Source: Pseudomonas sp. FP453
GTDB taxonomy: Bacteria > Pseudomonadota > Gammaproteobacteria > Pseudomonadales > Pseudomonadaceae
Assembly: GCF_030687495.1 (NCBI RefSeq)
Contig: NZ_CP117435.1
Coordinates: forward strand, 2,918,501-2,982,500
Direction: 5' to 3'
DNA: 64,000 bases
Positions 9,397 to 16,922 of this stretch are shown piece after piece. The notes under the pieces were generated by a model, which saw only the letters and a list, made by a program, of their open reading frames with translations, searched no databases and was not told where the DNA came from. Numbering within the stretch: the first letter of the stretch is position 1; each line of letters starts with the position of its first letter. The translations under genes were made by a program, and so were the position numbers.

Positions 9397-10700
9397 TCAG
9401 GTGTTGGCAGTGGTGTGCGGGTGCGTGGCGGCGAGCAGCGTGCGCCCAATGAAATCCTTGGGGCCCGTGACTCCCGGCAAGGTGAAGAAGTACCCGCCGC
9501 CAACCGGCTTGAGGTATTCCTCCAGGGGCTCGCCATTGAGCCGGGTCTGCACGCTGATAAAGCCTTTCTCCAGGTCAGCCCTGGTAGCAGATGAACAACA
9601 GCCCCATGTCCAGCTGACCGTTTTTATTGACGCCGTTGGAGTAGTTGAACGGCCGGCGCAAAATCAGGTTGCCCTGTGTCTGCGGAGTGCGCGGGTTGGC
9701 CAGGCGGATGTGGGCATCGAGCTTGGTCAACTTGCCTTCGGGGTCCTTGCTGTAGTCGGGGACCTGGCTTTTCCTGCTGGCCACCCATGGGCGCGCCCGT
9801 GGTCTTGACGCGGCCGATGATGCTTTCCTGTTCCTGCAGCGGGGTGCGGTCCCAGCGTTCGACGAAGTTGCGGATGATGCGCACCGCCTGGTAGCTGCCA
9901 TGGGCGGCCCAGGCCGGTTCGTCGCTGCTCGGCTGGACCCAGACGATCTGGTCCATGGTCTTGCCGTCGTTGGAGTCGGGGTTGGCCGAACCGTCACGGA
10001 AACCGAGGAAATTACGCGCACTCTGCGCCGGCTCACCGGGTTTGCTCGGGGCCTGGGGCGGCACGCTGCCTTCCTGTTTCCAGCGCACCAGCAGCAGGTC
10101 GGGCAGGTTTTTCACGATGTCGCGCAGGGCGTGGATATTGGTGTCGGGGGTGTTGGAGCAAAATTGCAGGCTCAAGTCGCCGTGGCACTGCGCCGGTTCC
10201 AGCGCGTCATTGGGAAAACCCACCATGCGGCTCAGGCGCTTGGGCTTGGCGTGTTCCAGGCCGAAGCGCTCATCGAACAGCGACTCGCCGACGGACACGG
10301 TGATGGTCAGGTTATCCGGCGTGACCACCGGGCCGAGAATCCCCGAATCGGTGGGCGGCAGCTTCGGATCGACTTGCGCCACGGTGCCGCCGGTCATCAG
10401 GAAGCTGATGCGCTCGTTCAACGTGCGAAACAACCGCTCCAGGTCTTCGCGGTCGCTGGCCAGCACGTCGAACGCCACCAGCATGCCGCAGGCCGGGCGC
10501 GGGGTGACGATGCCGCTTTGGTGTCTGCCGAAGAAATCATGGTGGTCTTGGGTCTTGTCGCTGCGCGGTGCGCTGGTGACTTGCTCGGCGGCAGCCATGG
10601 CCGGGCAGCTCAGGCTGCTGCCCGCTAGCGCGACGCCGGTGGCGGCCATGCCCAGCAGGACACGGCGGCGCTGGAGGTTGGTGTGTGCGGAATCACTCAT
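9397..10700 (-). pseudogene. efeB: efeB, deferrochelatase/peroxidase, disrupted by two single-base insertions
   Basis: DyP-type peroxidase of the EfeUOB system, exported by the Tat route (signal QRRRVLLGMAATGVALAGSS) and thought to extract or oxidise iron, including from haem. The frame is normal to about residue 310 ([10 protein letters not shown]), then an extra base near 9765-9768 shifts it. Restoring frame gives [20 protein letters not shown] and [21 protein letters not shown] second extra base in a CCC run near 9579-9581 shifts it again, and the natural C-terminus ([13 protein letters not shown] ... [10 protein letters not shown]) then ends at 9397. With both bases removed it would be about 433 residues, normal for EfeB. 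The start ATG 10700 follows efeO; a GTG at 10718 overlapping the efeO stop is an alternative. Sequencing error or true inactivation cannot be told apart here. Confidence 0.85.
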
Positions 10701-10714
10701 GTGTGCGGTCGTCT

Positions 10715-11917
10715 TCACTGCAGGCCGGAAAGGCCAAGGGCGGGATCGATTCCATCGAGTGCGGCGGCCAGAGCCTTGGCCTTGTCGGCGATCTGCTGGC
10801 GCTGATCGGCGGTCACGCTGTCGTAGGGGGTATAACCGTTGCTGGTCTTGAAACCGGCGAGTTCAGCGTCGAAGGCGGCGAGGGCGCTGTCGATTTTCGG
10901 CAACAGCTCGGCGGCGGATTTGCCCAGCAGCGGGCGCATCAGATCGACCACCTTGTGCGCGGCCTCCAGGTTGGCGGCGAAACCATACAGGTCGGTGTGG
11001 CTGTAGCGCTCTTCTTCACCACTGAGGGCGCGACTGTCCGCCAGGCTGTTGAGGTTGCGCACCACGATACTCACCAACTGCTCCGGTGGCAGCGATTGGG
11101 CCAGCAGTTGTTGCTTGAGGGCGGTGACGTCGGTCAGCAGGCGCTGGGCAATCGGCGCCAGGCCATCGAGGCTGCGCTGCTGGAACAGGCTGTATTCGAG
11201 GCGGTGGAAGCCGCTGAAAGCCGGGTCCTGCTCGCGCTTTTCAAAGTAATCGGCACGGGCGTTGATCCCGTTGTCCAGCTCCGCCAGGCGCTGGGACGCC
11301 GGGGCGAGGCGCTGGTAGGCCTCACGGGCCGGGATGTACAGCGCTTGCGCCTGGGCCAGGTCATCGGCGTCGATGGCCTGTTGCAAGGCAGTCACCGCCT
11401 TGACCAGCGCGCTGCCCTGGCTGCTCAGGTACACGCGGAACTCCGACAGCGGGCCGATAAACGCCACCATCGACGGCTTGGCCTTGGCCTGGGCGTCGGA
11501 CTCCGCCGTCGGCGTCACATGCAAGGTGCCACGCGGGTTGCTGAGCAAGCCGCAGGTGATCGCATAGTCGCCCGGCAGCAGGTTGGCGTTGATCACCTGG
11601 CTCAGGCCGGGGGCGATGTTTTCCCGTTCTTCGACCACCAGCACGCCATCGAGGATTTCCCATTCCACCGCGCGGTCGGAACGGTTGATGATGCGAAAGC
11701 TCGCACGGCCGGCCGGTACGGTCAGCGCATTCGGCTCGCAGGCGTGGCCATGAATGGTCACGGCGATTTCATTGTGGTTGGCCTGGCGCTTGCTCGCGGC
11801 CAGTTGCGACGCGTAGTAGAACAGGCCACCGGCGGCGATCATCACGACCACCGAGCCTGCCACGGCCCAGCGCAGGGCGCGGGGTGGGAGCGCCGGTTGA
11901 GGAGTTGGGTGGGACAA
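10715..11917 (-). CDS. efeO: Iron uptake protein EfeO (cupredoxin plus M75 domains)
   Basis: 400 residues. An N-terminal membrane segment (RWAVAGSVVVMIAAGGLFYY) serves as signal or anchor. A cupredoxin-like domain follows (HGHACEPNALTVPAGRASF ... CGLLSNPRG), then the M75 domain from about residue 150 with FHRLEYSLF carrying HxxE and [16 protein letters not shown]. In the known system EfeO binds and oxidises or hands over ferrous iron to the EfeU permease. It sits 10 bases behind efeU, and its stop overlaps a possible GTG start of efeB, so it is in the middle of one operon. Confidence 0.92.
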   Translation of the reverse strand: MSHPTPQPALPPRALRWAVAGSVVVMIAAGGLFYYASQLAASKRQANHNEIAVTIHGHACEPNALTVPAGRASFRIINRSDRAVEWEILDGVLVVEERENIAPGLSQVINANLLPGDYAITCGLLSNPRGTLHVTPTAESDAQAKAKPSMVAFIGPLSEFRVYLSSQGSALVKAVTALQQAIDADDLAQAQALYIPAREAYQRLAPASQRLAELDNGINARADYFEKREQDPAFSGFHRLEYSLFQQRSLDGLAPIAQRLLTDVTALKQQLLAQSLPPEQLVSIVVRNLNSLADSRALSGEEERYSHTDLYGFAANLEAAHKVVDLMRPLLGKSAAELLPKIDSALAAFDAELAGFKTSNGYTPYDSVTADQRQQIADKAKALAAALDGIDPALGLSGLQ

Positions 11918-11927
11918 GGGACGGTCC

Positions 11928-12761
11928 TTACTGGCTGGAAACGGAGGAAGGTTGGGCGACGGGCGAGGGCAGGAAGAACATCACCAGCGCCACCACCAGG
12001 TAGATCAAATAGGCGCCCAGGGTGCTGACGGTCGGTGCTTCCTGATAGCCGAACATGCCGGCGAGTACCGAGCCCAGTGGGCTGTCCATCGGCAACACGG
12101 CGCTGAAATCGAACAACACGGTTTGCAGGTGGTTCCACACGCCGGCTTCATGCAGGGCCTGCACCGAATTGGCGAGGATGCCGGCGGCCACCACCAGGAT
12201 GAATAGGCCGGTCCAGCGGAAAAACGCACCGAGGTTCAGGCGCATGCTGCCGCTGTAGATCAGGAAACCGACGACGATCGCCAGGATCAAGCCGAGCAGG
12301 GCGCCAATCGGCGCGCCCGGGCCTTCACTTTGCTGGAACACCGCCAGCAGGAAGAACACGGTTTCCAGCCCTTCACGGGCCACGGCGAAGAACACCATGA
12401 GGATCAGTGCGGTGACCTGATGCCTGGAACCGGCCAGCGCCTGGTCGAGGGACTCGTGCAGGGAATGCTTGATGGAGCGCGCCACCTTGCGCATCCAGAA
12501 CACCATGGAACTGAGGATGGCTACCGCGACCAGTCCGACAACACCTTCGAACAATTCCTGCTGCTTTTGCGGAAATTCGGCGCTGACCAATTCCAGGCCA
12601 CCACCGACCAGCAACGCCAGCGCGGCGGCGAGGAATACACCAATCCACACCGCCGGCATCCACTGGCCACGGCCGGTCTGTTGCAGGTAACTGGCGATGA
12701 TGCCAACGATCAATGCGGCTTCAATGCCTTCGCGCAACATGATGAGAAAAGGAACAAGCAT
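11928..12761 (-). CDS. efeU: Ferrous iron permease EfeU, FTR1 family
   Basis: 277 residues from ATG 12761 (MLVPFLIMLREGIEAALIVG); an ATG five codons upstream is possible. Two REGxE iron-passage motifs are present, REGIE at the N-terminus and REGLE in FFAVAREGLETVFFLLAVF. There are about seven hydrophobic membrane segments, as expected for FTR1-type permeases. It carries Fe2+/Fe3+ across the inner membrane after processing by EfeO/EfeB. First gene of the operon; a Fur-box-like sequence lies about 40 bases upstream, so iron repression is likely. Confidence 0.93.
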   Translation of the reverse strand: MLVPFLIMLREGIEAALIVGIIASYLQQTGRGQWMPAVWIGVFLAAALALLVGGGLELVSAEFPQKQQELFEGVVGLVAVAILSSMVFWMRKVARSIKHSLHESLDQALAGSRHQVTALILMVFFAVAREGLETVFFLLAVFQQSEGPGAPIGALLGLILAIVVGFLIYSGSMRLNLGAFFRWTGLFILVVAAGILANSVQALHEAGVWNHLQTVLFDFSAVLPMDSPLGSVLAGMFGYQEAPTVSTLGAYLIYLVVALVMFFLPSPVAQPSSVSSQ

Positions 12762-12801
12762 TCGGCACCGCGTCACAACTAGATAGGAGGCTAAGTTGTA
12801 A

Positions 12802-12820
12802 CATAATGATACTCATTGCT
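12802..12820. promoter_or_regulatory. Fur box upstream of efeU
   Basis: CATAATGATACTCATTGCT matches the 19-bp Fur consensus GATAATGATAATCATTATC at 14 positions, including an uninterrupted ATAATGATA and TCATT. It lies between efeU and the divergent araC gene, 41 bases from the efeU start, which fits iron-dependent repression of the efe operon. Confidence 0.8.
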
Positions 12821-12929
12821 AAACAACAATTCTTGACGTTTGCTGAACAGTGGCTGAACGGTGGTGGCGAAGGGCAACCGCCCTTATGATGCACGCCATC
12901 TTGTGTGCCGCCGGAACGCCCAACTGCCC

Positions 12930-13946
12930 ATGTCGGAAAAAGACTCCATCTCCATTCACCTCGTGCGCGAAGCCTTGTTGCAGAGCTGTGCGCCGGGGGC
13001 GGCCACGGTTGAAGCGCTGAGCAAGGTCGGGATTGCCCCGGCGTTGCTGGAGCAGCCCAGCGCCCGCGTACCGGCGACGGCCTACGCGCGGTTGTGGCGC
13101 CTGCTGGCGCGGCGTCGGGATGACGAGTTTTTCGGCATGGACCCGCGCCGGCTCAAATCCGGTAGCCTGGCGTTCCTCTGTCACGCCTCGATGGCGCAAC
13201 CGACGCTCGCCACGGCCCTGGAAACCGCGTTGGGGTTTCTGTCCTTGATGCTGGAGCAAATGCCCGCGCAACTGGTGCGCCAACAGAGCCTGGCAGAGAT
13301 CGTGCTGGCGGAACCCGCGCCCAAACGCGCGTTCACCTATTTCACCTATTGGATGATCGTGCATGGCGTGGCCTGCTGGCTGGCGGGGCGGCGCATTCCG
13401 ATCCTGGCGATTGAACTGCGCTGCCCGCAGCCGGACTTTTGCGACGACTACCAGGTGATGTTTTCCGACAACCTACGGTTTTATCGGCCACGTACCCGCA
13501 TGATCTTCTCCGCCGATTGCCTCGACCTACCGATCAAGCGCAGCGCCGAAGAACTCAAACGCTTCCTCGCCCACGCCCCCGCCAACATCCTCGTCAAATA
13601 CCGCGACCCCGACAGCCTAGCCACCCGCATCAAGCACGACCTGCGCCACCTGCCCCCCGACACCTGGCCGGAAACCGACGGCCTGGCCGCCAGCCTGTGC
13701 ATCTCCGCCTCAACCCTGCGCCGACGCCTGGCGGAAGAGGGCCAGACGTATCAGGGCCTCAAGGACAGCGTGCGTAAAGAGTTGGCCATTGTCTGGCTGG
13801 CCGAACCGCAGATCAGCTTTGCCGAGATTGCGGCGCGGTTGGGGTTTGCCGATGCTAGTTCGTTTTATAAGGCGTTTCGTAAATGGGTGGGGTCGAATCC
13901 GGGGCATTATCGGAGTTTGATTTTGAATGAAAGTGCCCGGGGTTAG
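12930..13946 (+). CDS. AraC family transcriptional regulator (OruR/ArgR-like N-terminal domain)
   Basis: 338 residues from ATG 12930 (MSEKDSISIHL). The N-terminal domain is the arabinose-binding-like type found in OruR-class Pseudomonas regulators (SGSLAFLCHASMAQPTLATAL). The C-terminal AraC double helix-turn-helix covers about residues 250-335, with CISASTLRRRLAEEGQTYQ and ISFAEIAARLGFADASSFYK followed by KWVGSNPGHYR. The in-frame extension to 12861 has no family resemblance. It is divergent from efeU and has no obvious partner gene on its own strand. The effector is unknown. Confidence 0.88.
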   Translation: MSEKDSISIHLVREALLQSCAPGAATVEALSKVGIAPALLEQPSARVPATAYARLWRLLARRRDDEFFGMDPRRLKSGSLAFLCHASMAQPTLATALETALGFLSLMLEQMPAQLVRQQSLAEIVLAEPAPKRAFTYFTYWMIVHGVACWLAGRRIPILAIELRCPQPDFCDDYQVMFSDNLRFYRPRTRMIFSADCLDLPIKRSAEELKRFLAHAPANILVKYRDPDSLATRIKHDLRHLPPDTWPETDGLAASLCISASTLRRRLAEEGQTYQGLKDSVRKELAIVWLAEPQISFAEIAARLGFADASSFYKAFRKWVGSNPGHYRSLILNESARG

Positions 13947-14027
13947 TTGAGTCTGAGCGGGATTAGGATGTCGCTGACTCATTCCATCGAATTAATATGA
14001 CAGAGCGCTCCTTAATGATTTTAGGAA

Positions 14028-14092
14028 GCGACTGGCATATTCACAGCCTGAATTCGTGCACAGTAAGCCGTGTGTTTCCTTCTGCCAGTCGC
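14028..14092. repeat. Separated 10-bp inverted repeat in the gap before the orphan secreted gene
   Basis: GCGACTGGCA at 14028-14037 and TGCCAGTCGC at 14083-14092 are perfect complements about 45 bases apart. They lie in the 277-bp AT-richer gap between the araC gene and the small secreted gene. They could form the base stem of a structured RNA or bind a regulator. I see no convincing gene in this gap. Confidence 0.35.
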
Positions 14093-14223
14093 AGTGACTT
14101 TAGATTGCTGTGTAGGAAGCTGGACATACTGTTTAACTGTGAGGGAATTCTATGGATAAATAAACCAATAGATTGGCTTTCTGTGCATATTTGAAAATTA
14201 ATTGTTGATTTTGAGGTGTGATC

Positions 14224-14604
14224 ATGAAAAGTCTTATTGCGTTGCCGTTTGTTGTGTTGATGGTGATGTCGTCGCAGGTGTCTGCGGCGTGTTTGTATAT
14301 AACGGATAGCTTTAGTGGGATTGTGGCGGGGAAGCAAGCCGATACAGCCCATGGTCCGTTTACGATAACGTCTGTCAACGGATGCTCAAATGCAAATATC
14401 GATGTACGGGTTTCTGCGCTGGGTGTGGGTAGAGGTCCAGAGGTTTACATTGAGCGCCAGGTAGGCGGTTCGTGGAAACGAGAGACGTTCGGTATAGGTA
14501 GCAATGCTACGTACAATGGGCCACTCGGAACTTATCGAGTTCAAGTGAACAATGACGAAGAACTTCCAAAAGCTTACTCCGGTACCGCCAGGTACGGTCG
14601 GTAG
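14224..14604 (+). CDS. Small secreted protein, function unknown
   Basis: 126 residues with a strong Sec signal (MKSLIALPFVVLMVMSSQVSA) and a mature part of about 105 residues beginning ACLYITDSFSGIV. It has two cysteines in the mature part (positions near 23 and 59), which could form one disulfide, and is Gly/Val/Ser-rich as in small beta-sandwich proteins. Start 14224 follows a TGAGG ribosome site; a GTG two codons upstream is unlikely. GC content is visibly lower than in the neighbours, which suggests recent acquisition. I do not recognise the family. Confidence 0.7.
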   Translation: MKSLIALPFVVLMVMSSQVSAACLYITDSFSGIVAGKQADTAHGPFTITSVNGCSNANIDVRVSALGVGRGPEVYIERQVGGSWKRETFGIGSNATYNGPLGTYRVQVNNDEELPKAYSGTARYGR

Positions 14605-14617
14605 GCTGCCGAAAGGT

Positions 14618-14646
14618 CAGTGCGCTAGGCTAAGCCTAGCGCACTG
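14618..14646. terminator. Perfect stem-loop with 14-bp arms
   Basis: CAGTGCGCTAGGCT and AGCCTAGCGCACTG are exact complements separated by one base, giving a long hairpin 14 bases after the small secreted gene and 22 bases before the end of the opposing orphan gene. There is no good T-run, but the position supports a two-way terminator. Confidence 0.65.
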
Positions 14647-14668
14647 CTTCCTGCCGAGCCCCTCCAGT

Positions 14669-15196
14669 TCAGGCTCGCTCGTCGATAGACAAATTACTAC
14701 TGTTCGAATTAATGAAGAATGCAAGTGCGTTTATTGCATGGTTTGCATCTACCATTCCCTGCAAATAGTCCGTAGCTCCTTCCCGCCTCGGGATTGCCGG
14801 ATCGCTGTTGAAATGCGCAATAGTATCTTCAAGCTTTTCGTTGAAGAGGGCGATAGCATTGAATTTCACATGCGTGTCCGTTTGCTTTCCGTTTGCGTCG
14901 GACGCACCATCTCCAGAAATAAACATGCCGAAGGACCGGCGGCTAATCATTTCGTTTTTGTAAAGCAGGCTGCCAACGACTTTCAGTTCGTCCGTGCTGA
15001 TTGACGTCATGTCATATTTTTTCAAAAACGCCTTCAGCTCAACGATTTGTTTAGTGTCGGTAAGCTTTAGTGTCTCCGCGGCTTTGGGTGCCTCGGTTAT
15101 GGTGAATTGATTCGTCACCTGTCCGGGGTTCTTGATCTGGAAAGGATTGGAAGCCTTGGTGTGCCGCATTTGTTCAGCAGTCAACAAAATCGCCAT
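14669..15196 (-). CDS. Hypothetical protein, low-GC orphan
   Basis: 175 residues from ATG 15196 (MAILLTAEQMRHTK), preceded by GAAGGG; the longer frame to 15247 lacks support. No signal peptide or membrane segment. The N-terminal 60 residues are polar and Thr/Gln/Asn-rich, and the rest looks helical (IVELKAFLKKYDMTS, FNAIALFNEKLEDTIAHF). Composition is Lys/Asn/Ile-rich compared with neighbours, consistent with foreign origin. It converges on the other islet gene. I recognise no family. Confidence 0.65.
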   Translation of the reverse strand: MAILLTAEQMRHTKASNPFQIKNPGQVTNQFTITEAPKAAETLKLTDTKQIVELKAFLKKYDMTSISTDELKVVGSLLYKNEMISRRSFGMFISGDGASDANGKQTDTHVKFNAIALFNEKLEDTIAHFNSDPAIPRREGATDYLQGMVDANHAINALAFFINSNSSNLSIDERA

Positions 15197-15423
15197 GATG
15201 GTGCCCTTCAATAGTTGGAAGTTACATCGGCGTTTCGTCAGTCTCACTGTTTTCTTGAGACAAGGTGAACGACAGTCAGTTATGCATTTTCAGGCTCAAT
15301 TAAAGTAAGTCACTGCCAGTGAATACCACGGCAGGCTGGATTACGAAAAAACCTACAAGAGATTTCTAATCGCCCTACAGTTATTACCCTCAATGTTTTA
15401 AGACCCCTCCCACAAAAAAACCT

Positions 15424-15460
15424 CAAAAAAAAGCCCCGCGACCAAATGGACCACGGGGCT
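15424..15460 (-). terminator. Rho-independent terminator of the mexEF-oprN operon
   Basis: Read on the minus strand, AGCCCCG ... CGGGGCT forms a GC-rich stem followed directly by a run of eight T, a classic intrinsic terminator 47 bases after the oprN-like stop. The rest of the 310-bp gap (15197-15506) is AT-rich and shows no further gene. Confidence 0.88.
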
Positions 15461-15506
15461 AAAAATTGGCTGGATGCGACCAACCAAAGGAGCTCTTTAA
15501 ATCAAA

Positions 15507-16922
15507 TCACTTCGCGCTGGCCACCACCGTATCCGGCTGCCAGCCACCCCCCAGTGCCTTGTAGATCGCCACAATCCCGCGATACAAATCCACCTCGGCC
15601 TGGGCCTGGGAGTCTTCCGCCGCCAACCGCTCACGCTGCGCGTCCAACAGCACCAGGAAGTCCACCGTACCTTCGCGGTAACGAATCGCCGCCAGGTCCG
15701 CCGCCGCGCGGCTGGACTCACTCTGACGGATCAACGACACCAGCCGTTGCTGCCGCTTGCCATAGTCACTGAACGCATTCTCGGACTCTTCCAACGCCAG
15801 CAACACTTGCTGCTCATAAGTCGCCAACGCGCCGTCCGCTTCGGCATTCGCACCGCGCAAACGGGCGCGCACGCTGCCCAGGTCAAACGCGGCCCAGGTG
15901 ATGCTCGGGCCCAGGGACCAGGCATTCGCCGCGGCCGAGCCGATCTGCGAGCCGCGCCCGGCGGTGAAGCCGAGGAAGCCGCTGAGGCTGACCCGTGGGA
16001 ACAAGTCGGCCTTGGCCACGCCGATGCGCGCGGTGGCGGCGGCCAGTTTGCGTTCGGCGCTGAGGATGTCCGGGCGCCGTTGCAGCAGTTGCCCCGGTTC
16101 GCCAATCGGCAGTGCCTTGGCAATCGCCGGCAGGTCTTTCGGGCTCAGGTCCACGCTCAGCTTGTCCGGGCGCTGGCCGAGGAGGGTGGCGATGCGGTTG
16201 CGCTCGCGCACTTGTTCGGCTTGCAGTTGCGGCACGCTGGCTTCGACCGCCGCCAGGCGGGCATCTGCGCGTTCTACGTCCAGCTGATCACCGACACCGG
16301 CATCTCGCAGGCTGACGGTGATGGTGCGCGATTCCTGCTGGTTCTTCAGGTTGTCCAGGGCGATGCGTTCGCGCAGTTGCGCGCCGCGCAGTTGACCGTA
16401 GGCATCCACCAGTTCGGCAATCATGGTGACTTGCAGTTGGTACAGGTCCGCCTCTGCGACCTGTTGGTCAGCGTCGCTGGCCTCCAGGTTGCGGCGGATG
16501 CGGCCGAACAAGTCGACTTCCCAGGCCATGTCCAGGCCCAGGTCATAGCGCTCGCTGGTGACGCGCTTGGTGGTCTGGCCGGGGATCTGGCCCTTGCCCA
16601 CATCACTGCTGGCGCGAGAGGTGACCACCGGCATGATGTCGTTGGCCGCATCATCACGGATCGCACGGGCGGCGCGCAGGCGGGCGAACGCCACGCGCAG
16701 GTCGCGGTTACCGCTCAACGACTGGGTCACCAGCTGGTTGAGGGTCGGGTCCTCGAACTGCTGCCACCAGATGCCTTCGTACTTGGCGTGGTCGTAGCTC
16801 TTGGTGTCGGCGGCGGCCGTGATATTGGCCGCCTCCAGGTTCTCGGTTTTGTAGTCCGGGCCCACGGCACAGGCGCTCAGCGCCAGTACCAGCAAGCTCG
16901 GCAGGAATACTTTCACGCTCAT
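15507..16922 (-). CDS. oprN: RND efflux outer membrane lipoprotein, OprN-like (NodT family)
   Basis: 471 residues from the ATG at 16922, which overlaps the mexF stop by four bases (ATGA). The signal peptide carries a lipobox, LALSAC-AVGPDYK, so the mature protein is a lipoprotein. The repeated coiled-coil/barrel organisation of TolC-type channels shows in GNRDLRVAFARLRAARA, the RPDILSAERKLAAA block and FLVLLDAQRERLAAE near the end. It forms the outer membrane channel for the MexEF pump. In relatives this pump exports chloramphenicol, quinolones and quorum-sensing precursors. The OprN name rests on operon position as well as family. Confidence 0.88.
   Translation of the reverse strand: MSVKVFLPSLLVLALSACAVGPDYKTENLEAANITAAADTKSYDHAKYEGIWWQQFEDPTLNQLVTQSLSGNRDLRVAFARLRAARAIRDDAANDIMPVVTSRASSDVGKGQIPGQTTKRVTSERYDLGLDMAWEVDLFGRIRRNLEASDADQQVAEADLYQLQVTMIAELVDAYGQLRGAQLRERIALDNLKNQQESRTITVSLRDAGVGDQLDVERADARLAAVEASVPQLQAEQVRERNRIATLLGQRPDKLSVDLSPKDLPAIAKALPIGEPGQLLQRRPDILSAERKLAAATARIGVAKADLFPRVSLSGFLGFTAGRGSQIGSAAANAWSLGPSITWAAFDLGSVRARLRGANAEADGALATYEQQVLLALEESENAFSDYGKRQQRLVSLIRQSESSRAAADLAAIRYREGTVDFLVLLDAQRERLAAEDSQAQAEVDLYRGIVAIYKALGGGWQPDTVVASAK

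Noticed and set aside
13997..14194. A 65-codon frame in the gap before the small secreted gene
   Set aside because: No ribosome site, crosses the separated inverted repeat, and has no recognisable protein features.
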